From assembly GCA_027475525.1 (NCBI GenBank), contig JAMWFC010000117.1, positions 2,776,183-2,840,182 on the forward strand: a stretch of DNA of 64,000 nt, written 5' to 3'. Each line of letters starts with the position of its first letter. Position 1 is the stretch's first letter. The stretch comes from Macrolepiota albuminosa (Eukaryota; Basidiomycota; Agaricomycetes; Agaricales; Agaricaceae). Both the position numbers and the translations under genes were made by a program. Under the pieces are notes generated by a model. The model made no database searches, was not told the DNA's origin, and saw only the letters and a program-made list of their open reading frames with translations. Below, one piece after another: positions 1 to 10,831 of the stretch.

Positions 1-1513
1 TAGTCGCCAAATCAGCGGCATGGGGAAGTGACTTTCCCTGTCCACCTTGCGGAGGACGTCCCGAGCCTCCTCGACTGTGGGCATAATTGCCCTCGTCTCG
101 AGGAATCGACCTAGGGCCGTCATCCCGGCCGTTACCAGGGACATCACGTCTCGTGGCGCCATCTCGATCGAGGAAGTCTCCTCGATCATGATCGTTGCGC
201 CGCCCTGGAACTGGAGAAGCTTGATTCTCCTGACCCTGCGTGACAAATTGACGACGCATCTCATCAATGGGCTTAGTGCCCTCGAATACGATGCCCTGAT
301 CGTTGATAAGGGACTGTCCCTTAGTCCTGAGGTCGCCATTGCGCATACATTGATACGCAACTCTGTCACTCAACGTTTCGGCCATGGGCACGTGCGGCAT
401 CACGGATGCCTCGCTTTCCACTTTGAGCACAGTGCTATCGTGCCCATCCGGACCTGACATATCTGTCCTACGGTCATGGTTACGCATGTGCGGGGGCTCC
501 TCACGCCACCCTTGTCCTGCTGGAGTATAAAAAGTACTCACCGGTCTTACTTTGGGCACTTCTTGCGCCCGTGCTAGTGCCTCCACTAGCTCGATTCCGA
601 CGTCTTGATTGCGTCGTGCTGAGCATTCCTCGGACGTGTGGCTCCAGGGGGTCGAGACCCCCGATTGCCGTGTGGCCTTACGCTGCACATACATTTGCAG
701 CTCCATAGTGAGCACTCTCACCATCAAATCAGTATATTTCGTACTGAATACATTGGGCACTTCGTGCCCTTGTCACCTAAGTGCTACTATATGGGCTGAC
801 GCGTAGCGCTCGAGTCGCGCTTGGGTGGTGTATTTCATCACCTCTGGGTGCAAGTCCCAGAACACCCGCAAGCGCACGGTGTACGCGGTTTTCAGCCGCT
901 GTTCCTCTGCTCTGACGTCGTCGTCACTTGACAACTCCATCACCTCCTCTGGAAGCTCTACAACCTCTGGAGCTTCCTCCACTGCTGGTGTGCGTGGAAA
1001 TCGATCTTCCGCGCAGTATACTTCAGGCCTTGCAGCCTCCTCCGGTACCTCTTCTAAGCGGGCTTCCGCTACTTTAGAAGGCATTGGACCCGCTGTGGAC
1101 CGCCTGGTCCCACTGCTCCAGCTCGCAGGGAGGGCTCTCCCAGTCTGTACTGACGACTCGGCGTCTCCTGGGGCGCCATAGGCGCCGGTTGACTGTCGGC
1201 CGTCCTGTGGGGGTTCTTTGGAAGCCAATCGGCTAGACCGTCGCGGTCCTCCTGGCAGCTGCGTAACTGGGGGCGTTAATCCCCCGGGCATCTTGTCTTG
1301 GAGGCGTTGCGGACCGTCCTGCTGTGAGCTTTCAGCTCTCCGGGCCTCGCTCTCATTCCCGGCTAGGTCGGTACTCTGACCTCGGTCTCGAGCCTTGGGT
1401 CTTACCTGACCCGCATTGGACGCTGACGCGTCCTGGGTGTCTGCTGGGTCTCCCCGTAGGTCGTGGGCATTTCGCCCACCGTCAGTGGGCGCTGCAGGTA
1501 TGGGATTACTCAT
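1..1513 (-). pseudogene. Retroelement gag-like ORF with one in-frame stop, runs off the window
   Basis: The first ATG (1513-1511) opens a 247-codon frame to a TGA at 775-773. The same frame then stays open to the window edge, about 257 more codons. The first part is acidic and Pro/Ser/Arg-rich. The second part has short helical stretches and then a low-complexity basic Arg/Asp/Gly-rich tail that includes SRGGSGRPPQGGQGKS. No zinc knuckle or enzyme motif is visible inside the window. It lies just downstream of LTR-like repeats in the same orientation, which is where gag belongs. I infer a structural gag gene of an LTR element with a nonsense mutation. A leaky TGA cannot be excluded. I do not recognise a specific family. 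Confidence 0.5.
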
Positions 1514-1648
1514 CGATCCCCTGTTTGAAATTTGCACGGTGTGGCTGTGCAAGAAGCTCGAGAAGCTGATAGAGTTCTGTCAACAAACTCAACGACTAAT
1601 GTCGGATGCTAGGCAATAGATCCTAGCTGGCGGATTCAAAAAAAATAT

Positions 1649-1802
1649 AACGAAGTTACGAAGGTTAGAGAGCTTAGTGTGCACACACGACACTGAATCA
1701 GACCAGACCGGTCTATTGGCAATGTAACGAAGTTACGAAGGTTAGAGAGCTTAGTGTGCACACACGACACTGAATCAGACCAGACCGGTCTATTGGCAAT
1801 GT
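1649..1802. repeat. 77-bp tandem duplication 1
   Basis: Copies at 1649-1725 and 1726-1802, in LTR-like repeat B. The sister repeat A has only one copy. Confidence 0.9.
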
Positions 1803-1868
1803 AGTGTACACAAAGATAAGCTGCTTTGTAAGCAGCTGGTAAACTAATTTATATAGTAATGTAAATTA

Positions 1869-2022
1869 ATATTATATTATAATAAATATAATATAATAGT
1901 ATCTACTGTAAGGTAAGTAAAGCTATGTGGCCAACGCCACATAGCATATTATATTATAATAAATATAATATAATAGTATCTACTGTAAGGTAAGTAAAGC
2001 TATGTGGCCAACGCCACATAGC
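1869..2022. repeat. 77-bp tandem duplication 2
   Basis: Copies at 1869-1945 and 1946-2022, also in LTR-like repeat B. Repeat A has a single copy. Confidence 0.9.
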
Positions 2023-2036
2023 AGACTACGCTACAC

Positions 2037-2287
2037 TGGCGGATTCAAAAAAATATAATGAAGTTACAGAGATTGTGAGAGCTTAATGTTCACACTGCAC
2101 AGAATCAGACCAGTCCAGTCTATTGACTATGTAGTACAGAACAAAAATAAGCTGCTTTGTAAGCAGCTGGTATAACTATATATATAATAATGTAAATAAT
2201 ATTATATTATAATAAATATAACATAATATTAGCTACTACTGTAAGTATAAGCTATGTGGTCAACGCCACATAGCGAACTACGCTACA
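2037..2287 (-). repeat. LTR-like repeat A (distal), tandem to repeat B
   Basis: This 251-bp unit matches repeat B in order and content, including both hairpins and the AT-rich core. It is separated from B by a single base (C at 2036). It differs from B at scattered positions, several of them CG to TG or CA changes. A head-to-tail pair of LTRs with one base between could come from unequal recombination or insertion of a two-LTR circle. A tandem satellite unit is the alternative. Confidence 0.5.
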
Positions 2288-3430
2288 GATGTCAAGCTTC
2301 TTGATTGATCACAATCAGCTTCCCGTATTGTTTGCTCTTTTACAACGCCATATTCGTTCGCACGCAGATGACATCCACAGCGTGTCCCCTTCTGGATCTT
2401 ACGGCTTCGTTGTCTCAACGTGCAGACAACAGTTTGGTCTGGCTGACTGTGCGTTCGACTCTGCCCCGGCACCCTTGTTGTGCCTAAATTCCTACTCTTT
2501 GTACTATGCTGTAGCCACCGAATCCTGTCTCATAGACTGTCTAATATATTTCTTGCCATGTTCTCAGCGCTCGGCGCCCTGCGCCGGCAGACTTGAAGCA
2601 TCCATGGTCACGCTTTTGAAAACGCTCAATTTATCATTCCCACTTGCTCGTTGCGCTAACCCATCTGCATTTGCTTCTAGCTTTTGAGACATGGTTCCTT
2701 TGCTCTGGTACTCCTCTCTTATCTCCTCCTTTTTGACGCATCAGCAGTTCTGCTGACCTTGCGTTCAAACCTATCTCGGCACATTTTTGTACGTCACTCT
2801 CTCTTGTTTGGTCTTGCACACAAGTTGACACCTCCTCAGGCTGCCTTAGAGTATTTCTCTCACTCATAGACTCCCAACTCTTGTCTGTAGCCTTCCCAAT
2901 ATATTTCTTATTGCTGCTCCATTGTTCTAAGCAAGCTTAATTCACACATACTCTTCATACATCAATGCATGTCAACACGTTTAATTGTTGACGTAAGCAC
3001 ATGCTCAATTATGTGTGACCCCATTATATAAGCAGGTGCACCGACAATTTGATTACCAATCAACATGACTAGCATGTGACCACATGACTTTGAGAACGCT
3101 CGACTAGCCCGTGACTACTTTATATAAGCAGGTGCACCGACGATTTGATTATATCATCAGGGGCATCTGCTGACATCAACGTGACTAACACGTGGCCATG
3201 TTTCTGAGAACGCTCAATTCTGCACGTGTCGCCACAAGTTTTGAGAATATTTGCGCACCTCAGCAACGTGACAATGCGCTGTTGTGCCTCTTCTTGTATC
3301 CCTGATCTTTCTCTTGCCTCAGACCCTCCTTAAGACATTGGTAGCCCAGTTGTAGCCATTGTAGTAGCGAGCATATAATGCCACTAATTGTTCCTCCTTT
3401 TTACCAACTACCCTGGAGCTCTAGGCAGAC
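2288..3430. other. Non-coding stretch with diverged tandem repeats
   Basis: No gene is supported here. Two diverged tandem duplications can be seen. One is a segment starting TATATAAGCAGGTGCACCGAC at 3025 and again at 3121 (period 96). The other is a looser match between about 2430-2560 and 2740-2910. The segment is pyrimidine-rich on the plus strand. Just left of the integrase end, the minus strand has a purine run (about 3388-3400) that would suit a polypurine tract, but no LTR matching the one at 10832-11650 follows it. Confidence 0.4.
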
Positions 3431-3434
3431 TGAG

Positions 3435-6400
3435 TTACTCTTCCTGTTCCTCTCCTAGATGTACACCCCGGAGGTAGAGGTCTTCCTCTACTTGTCCCTC
3501 ATTCTTCTCCTCTCTTAACTCTTGTAGTTTAGAGGGTGTAATATCAATCCATTCTTCAATACTAGTAGGCAGAGTGATTTGCTGCCTAGCCTTGTAAGGT
3601 ATAACCCTAAAGGCAGCTACTCTTTCTTGCCACACAGTACCATCCAACTCTGCCACTATATAGTTGCCTCCCTTAGTCCTAGTCAACACTACCATAGGTC
3701 CCCAATAGCGAGCAGACATTTTCCCACTTAGAGATTTAGCTGCCACTATTTAGTCCTAGTCAACACTACCATAGGTCCCCAATAGCGAGCAGACATTTTC
3801 CCACTTAGAGATTTAGCTGCCACTATATTTCTGACCAGTACTAAGTCTCTTGGTTTGAACTTGTACTCCTTAATAGAGGCTTCATTTTCTCTAGTGAAGT
3901 TCTCTGCCCATCTCAGCTTCTCCTTGCTGACTCTAGTCTTCATATCCTCCACATGCTGGTAATGCTTTGCCAGTGCTTGAGCTCTTAAGCCAATTAAGTC
4001 TTCTGTAGATACTGCCTATCTGGCCAGTCTACTAACCAAGTGGCTTCCACTAAGTCCAAAGGTAGTATAGGATGCGCTCCAGTTACTAAGAAGAATGGGG
4101 AGCACCCAAATCTCTTTCTAACTGTAATCCTGTCTGCCCACATTACATGCCAGAAGAACCAGTACCACTTGGTCTTGTCATCACAGGCTTTATACAAGGC
4201 CTGCCTCACATCCCAATGTGGTCTCTCTATCCTCCCATTAGCTCTAGAATTATAGGGAGCAATAGTTATGCCCTGTATCCCATACTTCTTAGATAGCCAA
4301 TGTACCACTTTTGTGAACTGCCCAGCATTATCTGTTACAATAGTGCTTATACAGCCCCATCTGCATATCACTTCTTCAAACAACCACTGCCCAATCAACT
4401 TGTGGTTATCCTTCTTCAAAGGTCTACCCTCCATCCATGAGGTTAAAGCGCACCTCCCATGTACAATATATTTACACCCATTAGAACTTGGTGTCATATG
4501 CATGGTGTCCAAGTGTATGGTTTCAAATATACTGGGAGTATAGGCTACCACAGGCTGCCTGCATACTGCGACTTTCTGCCTAACTTGGCAAGCATGACAA
4601 GTGTCTATATACCACTTTACATCAGCTTCCATTTCTGGCCACCAAATCCTCTCTTCCAGTAAAGCCTTAGTTGCAAAGGTCCCTCTGTGACCAAGTGCAT
4701 CATGGGCTGACTTCACCATATACATCCTCCTGTCCTTCTCTATGACCAGCTTGTGTCTCCCTTCTTCTCCTCTCTTGTAAAACCTTCCCTTGAGGTCAAA
4801 GAAGAACTGTCTTGCAAATTTTAGAAATTGCTTTTCTTTCATTTCTCCAGGTACCTTTCCAGGATGCCTAAGCCAGTCCTGTACTAGGGGTAAGAGGTTA
4901 TCTAAGGATTTCCCCTTCTCAGTTCTCCTCTCTTCCTGGTATTCTTCTTCAGTAGAGGCGGAGGGCCTTTCTGGCAGCAAGAGTGTAGATAAAGTTAAGA
5001 CTGCTACTGGATTCAGTGTAGTCCCTGCTTTAGTACTCTGCTCTTGTAAGCCTAAGGCTATCCCTTGCTCTCTGTCTCTACCCAATCTCACTTCCTCCTG
5101 TACATCCTCTGGAGTGACTGCTAACAAGTAGCCTCCTCTTGTATCAATCTCATCCATGAAGTCTTCTAACTTGAGGGGAACATGTTCCTCCCAGCCAGGT
5201 ACTTTGTTAATCTCATCTGGATACTCAAAGGACATTGGCTTTGGATCATCCAGTAAAGATGAGTCCACAGGAGGATACTCTTCATCTCCTGGTTGCTTCT
5301 CCCTGCGAGATAGACCATCCATACTGAAAGTCTTTCCTGGCACATGCCTCAAGGTGAAGTGATACATAAGTACAGCTTCTACCCAGCGCATTATAGTAGC
5401 ATTAGGTCCTATTCCTGGGTTGCTCAGCATGCCCTTGAGGTATTTAGCATCACTCTCAATGATAAGCTTTCTGCACCCTAGTAACCAATAGCTGCTAACT
5501 TGTAATGCCCTCATAAGACCATACAACTCTCTCTTAGGTTGTGAAAACCTAGCCTCCCTCTCATTCAAGGTAATGGACCCCAGTCTAGCACAAGTCCTCT
5601 GTTTTGGATTTGTACTGTCTTCTTGGAAGATTCCAAACCCAACAGCCATCCAAGAAGTGTCTACTGCCAAGATGACAGCTCCTTCAGACTCATAGTCTAT
5701 AGGTCTCAGAGCTGCACAACTTGCTAACCTCCTCTTCATCTCCTTCATGGCCTCCTTCTGTTCTTCCTCCCAGACAAAAGCCACATCATCTTTAGTGAGC
5801 CTATTGATAGGCTCTGAGATCTTGGCATAGTCCTGGATGAACATCCTGAAGGTACCACAAGTTCCCAAGAACTTCCTAACCTCAGAGACATTGCGGCAGT
5901 CTCCCCAACTCATGACCACTGCATATCTCTTTGTCTCTGGCTTGCGCCCCTCATAAGAACACAGGTGTCCTACTACAGTGATTTCATCTGCACATAGCAC
6001 AGACTTAGTCCCTGAGAAGGTTCCTCCAGCATACTTGATGCGCTGAACAACTCTATTGACATTGTTCAGGTGCTCCCATACAAAGCGCCTAATCCCTTTA
6101 TTCTCTGCAATAGTCTCATACCCTCCTCCTTCCAACTCATACCTAGTCTCAGGCCCTCTTATTGGAACATCATCAATATAAGGCCAAGTGACATGAGGTA
6201 TCTCATCCTGCAAGATATAAGTAACATCATCATGGAAGATGGGAACTGAATTAGTCCATCCCATTGGCAATGTCACCAATCTCAGAGCTCCATAAGGTGT
6301 CTGAAAGGTGGTATAGTCTCTAGACTTAGGGTCCAAAGTCCTTTCATCATATCCAACATAGAGGTCACACATCCCACCACATGCTCTTCCAGCAAAGTGG

Positions 6401-7126
6401 TTGGCCAGTTCTTCTGTAGCAGGAGGTACTCCAGAATGAGCTATAGTGACTTTGTTTAGAGGTTCTAAACTGTGCACAAGCCTTAGACTTTTCCCATCCT
6501 TCTTCAGAACAGCAAACCATTGTGACCTATATGAGGAGTTTGACCTCTCATAAACCCCTGCTTCCAACTTCCTCTTAATCTCCTTGCACAGATCATTGTA
6601 CTTCCCAGGAGGTATGGGTCTGTTTTTCAACACCCAAGGCTGGTGAGGTACTACTGGCATAACAACAGGTGGAAAGTATTCCTCTTTGAACTTCCCCTTC
6701 TGACTGTCATTCCATGCAAAGGCCTCATTCTGCTGCATCATCAACTGGTGCAGTAACTTCCTCTCTTCTGGCCATAGAAACTCCCCTTCATGTGCTTGGT
6801 CAATAATCTGTTTGCACTCCTCTGTGTACCTCCCAGTAGGCCTGAATTCAGGTGGATGTGGACTCAAAGGTGGCATGTCCTTTAAAGGATCACCAGTGAT
6901 ATTCCTCTCTATCCTGAACTCCTCTGGTGTAGTACCCAACACAGGTCTAACTTTCTTGGCAACAGGCTTATATTTCCCAAACACTTGTACAGTTTCCTCC
7001 TGGCTTTTCTCCCCCCCACTCTTTAACTCTTCAGGTAGGTAGCCTAGCTCTCCATTCAGGTAAGCTCCCAGCAACTGCCCCGTCCTTTCTCCTTCTCCTC
7101 CAGTAGCATGGTAAGCAGCCAAGTAC
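3435..7126 (-). pseudogene. pol: Ty3/Gypsy pol: reverse transcriptase, RNase H, integrase
   Basis: A frame of more than 1000 codons (to 3994) continues, after one frame slip near 4010, to a stop at 3435. The RT has a VTLPMGWTNS-like strand and a YIDD catalytic box. RNase H follows, with AVDTSWMAVG, ELYGLMRAL and ESDAKYLKGM. Integrase has an HHCC zinc module (H-x4-H, then C-x2-C) and D,D,E residues in LDTMHM, VTDNAGQF and NGRIERPH. The last segment (3952-3435) is a basic integrase C-terminus containing one 77-bp duplication that shifts the frame. The apparent N-terminus above 7126 is translated solo LTR, not pol. True pol continues upstream at 8072-8190, where EELIPDQGEAA aligns with EEVIGDDHGDV of the young element. 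Confidence 0.85.
3673..3826. repeat. 77-bp tandem duplication 3
   Basis: Copies at 3673-3749 and 3750-3826, in the integrase C-terminus. It shifts the frame; with one copy the ORF is continuous. Confidence 0.9.
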
Positions 7127-8071
7127 TGTAGTACTTGGTTGCAAGTAGTACTGATAGTTCTGGGGCTTTCTTGAAGTCTTAGAAAGTGACCTCTAATCCA
7201 CACTGGTGCTTGATGATAAAAACTTGATGTATTGGGTGCTTCACAGAATATCAAATATCCTGATAGGCAGAAGAAGGTTCTCAATAAACTCCAGCCTAAG
7301 TAGTTCACTCCCTGGGAACCACCGAGCCTTTGTCTACCAATAGACTTCCAATAAGAGGTGTTCAATAAACTCTAGCCTAGGTGATTCACTCCCTGGGAAC
7401 CACTGAGCCTTTGCCTATCAAATGCCTGTCTATTCTCTACTAAACTTGGGCTATTTATACTGTTTTTCTGGTGCACAGACCACTATCTACACATGACTCT
7501 TTTGTTGTCAACTCCCCAGCCTCCAGAACATATTTGATAGTCCAATTTCCCTTTTGGGAGGCATGTTTTGGTGCCACCAGTTCCACCATTCAACTTCTTG
7601 TTCCACCATTCCTCCGGATGTCTCTGATTGCCACTTCCCCATTTGCTTCAGCTCCATTTAGCATGATCCCATTCATAGATCCTTCTTTCCCCTTTTAGCG
7701 CTTTCCTGCATTCCATGCTTCTTTTGACATCCCTCCATGCTTCTTTTCCTTTCCCCTTTCAGTCATGTCAAATCGGGCATTGTCAGATCTGATCTTGATC
7801 TAGATCATCACAAATTGATCCCATTTCGTCACTTCTGCCAGCTCCCATGCTTCCCCTCCCCATTACAGTGGTTGGACTATTGTTGAGTGGATAGCTTGAG
7901 CTGGTCCCTGCCCTTTGTTCTGTACTGTCTGTGTATTTATTGGGGTGTTTTTGGAGATATAATTTGTTGAGACTGCTACCAGGAGGCTTACAGTTTTCAG
8001 CCCATAATTAAATGTTTATTTTGACTTCTGGTGCATGGTGTGTCCCTGACTGCTGGTACAGCATTGTATCA
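7127..8071 (-). repeat. Solo LTR inserted in pol of Gypsy element 1
   Basis: This 945-bp unit matches the LTR at 10832-11650 along its length. On the plus strand it starts TGTAGTACTTGG and ends GTATCA. It is flanked by GTAC on both sides (7123-7126 and 8072-8075), a 4-bp target-site duplication. Joining the flanks puts RT-side and protease-side coding sequence next to each other, so it is a later insertion that recombined to a solo LTR. It contains an extra diverged internal duplication (7281 and 7362, period 81). The minus strand has a TATAAATA box. Confidence 0.8.
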
Positions 8072-8190
8072 GTACATATCTCTGAGTTCTTGCTGCTCAA
8101 AACTCTTCTCCTTGACACAGTACCCCTTGATCCAGAAACCTTCCTCCTCACCCCCCTCTATCATTACTGCAGCCTCTCCTTGATCTGGAA

Positions 8191-9195
8191 TCAACTCCTC
8201 AAGGCTGAAGCTTTTCCCAACTCCTCTTTGTTGCTACTAGAGGGTGCCTTGCCTCTCTCATAAGTTGGCAGGGCAGTCCTCTTCCCAGTATTAGGATCTC
8301 TGATAGTGATAATTGCACTACCATCCTTCAAGTTCTGCACATTACTCTCAGTGGCTGTATCAAATGGCCTCCCCAGTAATACTGTATATGCAGGTTTCTC
8401 AAATATATGCACTTGCAAGTATATTGTGAAACCCTCAGCAAACTTGAAGGGCACATTCTTGGCCATCCCCAAAGACTCATTGACCTGTTGATTGGCACTC
8501 TCCATGCGCAACCTTATGTCAGGATCCCAAGTCAATCTCAAACTTAGTGCCTTGTCTAAAGCCATGCACACAATCTGGGATCCACTATCCAATATAGCCT
8601 CTACCTTGGCTTGGTCATTCACACTAGGGTACAGAGACCTCAACACTTGCAAGTCTCTGGCCACATAGACCACTTCTGGCCTATCCCCTGGTGGAAGCTG
8701 TTCCAAGAAGGTAGCCACACAGTCCTCATGAACCACTGATCCCTTTGGAATCCCCTCTTCTTCACTCTGAGAGATATGGTACCCTGGTTGAGGCAAGTCA
8801 TCTATATTGACCTGGCTCATTACAGAGGCACTTCTATCCTCCTGTGCAAAGACCTTGGCAGCTGTCCACTTGGTAGCACCTTCCCTCCTTCTCCAAGTCT
8901 TCTCCAGAGCCTCCTGCAAGGCTGGCACCTTCAACAATTCCCTTGTAGAAATTGTCACCTCATTGTCCAATATTTTGTTGACAATCTCATCCTCCCTTCT
9001 CTGCCAAATTCTGGGCTGGTACAGCTCTTTCTTGTCATTTTGAAATTTTACTATTTTCTCTCCATTGACAGCAGGCACCTGCTCAAAGGGCAGGTTCCCT
9101 TTGCCTACTTCTATAACTCCCCTTTGCCTTTTCAGATCACTCTCAGGTGGTAGTGGTGTCCTCAATTCAGGCTGGACTCTTCCATCTGCCACCAT
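8191..9195 (-). pseudogene. Retropepsin-like protease segment of Gypsy element 1
   Basis: The frame encodes AILDSGSQIVCMALD, the D-S/T-G active-site triad of retroviral-type aspartic proteases. It is followed by LLGRPFDT, the second conserved strand. The same two motifs occur in the intact gag-protease of the young element (VDSGSQII and LLGRPFDV). In the young element protease is fused to gag. Here it sits in its own frame because of a frame change and stop just upstream. The segment ends 119 nt before the solo LTR, and pol-frame sequence starts in that gap. Confidence 0.8.
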
Positions 9196-9206
9196 CCTTG
9201 AGTTCT

Positions 9207-9719
9207 CTAAAAACCCTCCTGCTTCTGCTGGGGGCTCTTCTCATAAGTCTGACTCCTAGTAGTTATCAGACTTGCCACCAAGCTCTGCAGCTCCTCTATC
9301 TTCTTCTCCAAATCCTCTTTCTCCTTGGGCACTGCCTGCACATATGTAGACACACTAGGCACCACAGTGACTGGCTCTTCAACCCAACCATAGAAAGCAG
9401 CAGCCTTAGGATCCATGATAGCATTGACCCTTTCCTTGGGAGACACATTAGGTGGGCTCCTGGGAATGGGATCCCCAGAAGGTAGCCTAGGCCTGCCTTC
9501 AAAGAGGATGAGCTTGCCTTCTTGGACTTGAGTCTTGAGATATTCACAGTCATTGGTCCTGTGTCCCAACTCCCAACAGTGATAACAATTTATCCCAGCA
9601 GCTGAACTGTTGCCTCCTGGAAACTGAACAGTCTGCAAGGCCTGAGCAGGCATCCCCATCCTATTCTGCAGAACTCCCTGCACAGGAACCTGACTCTTTG
9701 CCTTCCACTCATTGTTCAT
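9207..9719 (-). pseudogene. Nucleocapsid (CCHC) segment of Gypsy element 1 gag
   Basis: This segment encodes one zinc knuckle, CYHCWELGHRTNDC (C-X2-C-X4-H-X4-C), typical of the nucleocapsid part of gag. A Pro-rich stretch and a heptad-like KKIEELQSLVASL follow. It is in a different frame from both the gag segment upstream and the protease segment downstream, so the ancestral gag-protease polyprotein carries two frame changes here. Neither junction overlaps a 77-bp duplication, so these look like genuine decay. Confidence 0.75.
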
Positions 9720-10668
9720 GGTCTGCCATGAACCCCCTCAGACTGCTCATCTCTTTCCCCAATGCCAAAACTCCATCTTGCAAGTTGGCTAACCTTCCTT
9801 CATTCTCCAGGTCACTCTCCTGCTTAACCTTGATCACTCCTGGGGCTCTTTCTTTTATCCCCTTATCATCTCGGAATGATGTTCCAGAGTCAACTAAAAT
9901 AGACACTACATTTATAACCTCCTTCAGGTTATATCTGTCATCTTTGTGTCTTCTTCTAGTTACATCACTGTAATGTCCATACTTCTGCAATGCCTGAGCT
10001 AAGATTAGTTCACGGAATGCTGGTGTGAAACACTTGGTGAACTTGTCCACCAGCGCTCCATTCCCCAGCACCCCAGTCAACTTCTTTGCTTCAGCACAGA
10101 ACTTCCGAACAAGTGCATGAATTTCTTCGGTGTCATGCTGACCTAAGCGTGCATGCTCTTGGCAGATCCGATCAAGCACAGCCACGCTTCCCTCATCTGA
10201 GATTGCTTCAGGGTATGAACTTTGTATTTCTTTGACAAATTCGTCATATGTCGATTCATCCCCAAAGCTATCTAACCCTCTCCACTCGCTGTCAGTCTCA
10301 GCATCCACATACTCTGTCAACTTGTCCTTCTGCTCCTGGTTGTCATTGATCCCAGCAGCCTTGAAGAGGCTCTCCATCTTTCGAAGGAAGCACCGTACTT
10401 CAGTAGGCTGTGTATGGGTGAACTGAGGAGCGTCACGGCTTGTTGACAGTGGCAGCTTTTGTCTCACTGTTTCAGCAGGCATATTTTGTGTTGGATTTTG
10501 TGTATTTGATGTATTTATATTTGAAATATTGATATTGTTAGATGTACGCTTTCTACTAGATCTCAAGATCTGTTCAGGGTCCCTGGCACTATTAAGTGTC
10601 GTGGTCTTGGTGCTACGGGTTATGGGCTTGCAGACGTGCTCCGTGATGTTGAGCCGTTGCTTAGGCAC
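9709..10668 (-). pseudogene. gag: Gag (capsid) segment of Gypsy element 1
   Basis: A 319-codon open segment encodes a helical capsid-like region, with FLRKMESLFKAAGI, EYVDAETDSEWRGL and RFCAEAKKLTG-like segments. These align by eye with ELEYLFRDCNITD and ARYVSYDTAETWTGL of the young element's gag. The first codon of the open segment is GTG. The first in-frame ATG is at 10492, so the start is uncertain. The segment ends in a stop 10 nt inside the next, differently framed, zinc-knuckle segment. Confidence 0.75.
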
Positions 10669-10808
10669 TGTTCTCTTTAGCTTTTCTGGGGTAGACCCTC
10701 TTGGTGCAAATGAAATCTTGTATTAAACTTTTTGATGTGAACCGGACTTGATGGTCCACAATAATGAACTTGATGTCAGTGTAACTTGTTGGTCACTTGC
10801 TAAACCAA

Positions 10809-10829
10809 AGCCCCTTGCGGTGGGCTCCA
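10809..10829 (-). promoter_or_regulatory. Primer-binding site of Gypsy element 1
   Basis: Two bases inside the LTR, the minus strand reads TGGAGCCCACCGCAAGGGGC. It begins with TGG, the complement of a tRNA CCA end. The young element has TGGAGCCCACCGCGAGGG at the same place, so the two families share a primer site. I could not assign the tRNA. Confidence 0.7.
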
Positions 10830-10831
10830 GA

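Larger units (their letters stand above)
1628..2035 (-). repeat. LTR-like repeat B (proximal), with two 77-bp duplications inside
   Basis: On the minus strand this unit begins TGTAGCGTAG and ends GAATCCGCCA, so it has TG...CA ends. It abuts the untranslated region of the gag-like ORF. It aligns along its length with the unit at 2037-2287 once two internal 77-bp duplications are removed (408 minus 154 gives about 254 bp). It holds perfect hairpins: GCTATGTGGC/GCCACATAGC with a 4-nt loop, and AGCTGCTT/AAGCAGCT with a 3-nt loop. The middle is a very AT-rich near-palindrome. The call as the 5' LTR of the element continuing leftwards is inferred from position and termini. Confidence 0.55.

Noticed and set aside
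773..775. Selenocysteine coding at the TGA
   Set aside because: Dikaryan fungi are not known to use selenocysteine and no SECIS-like element was sought successfully. A nonsense mutation is simpler.
7127..7365. The apparent extended N-terminus of pol in Gypsy element 1
   Set aside because: It is translated solo-LTR sequence. The LTR boundary and GTAC duplications at 7123 and 8072 show that the frame there is accidental.
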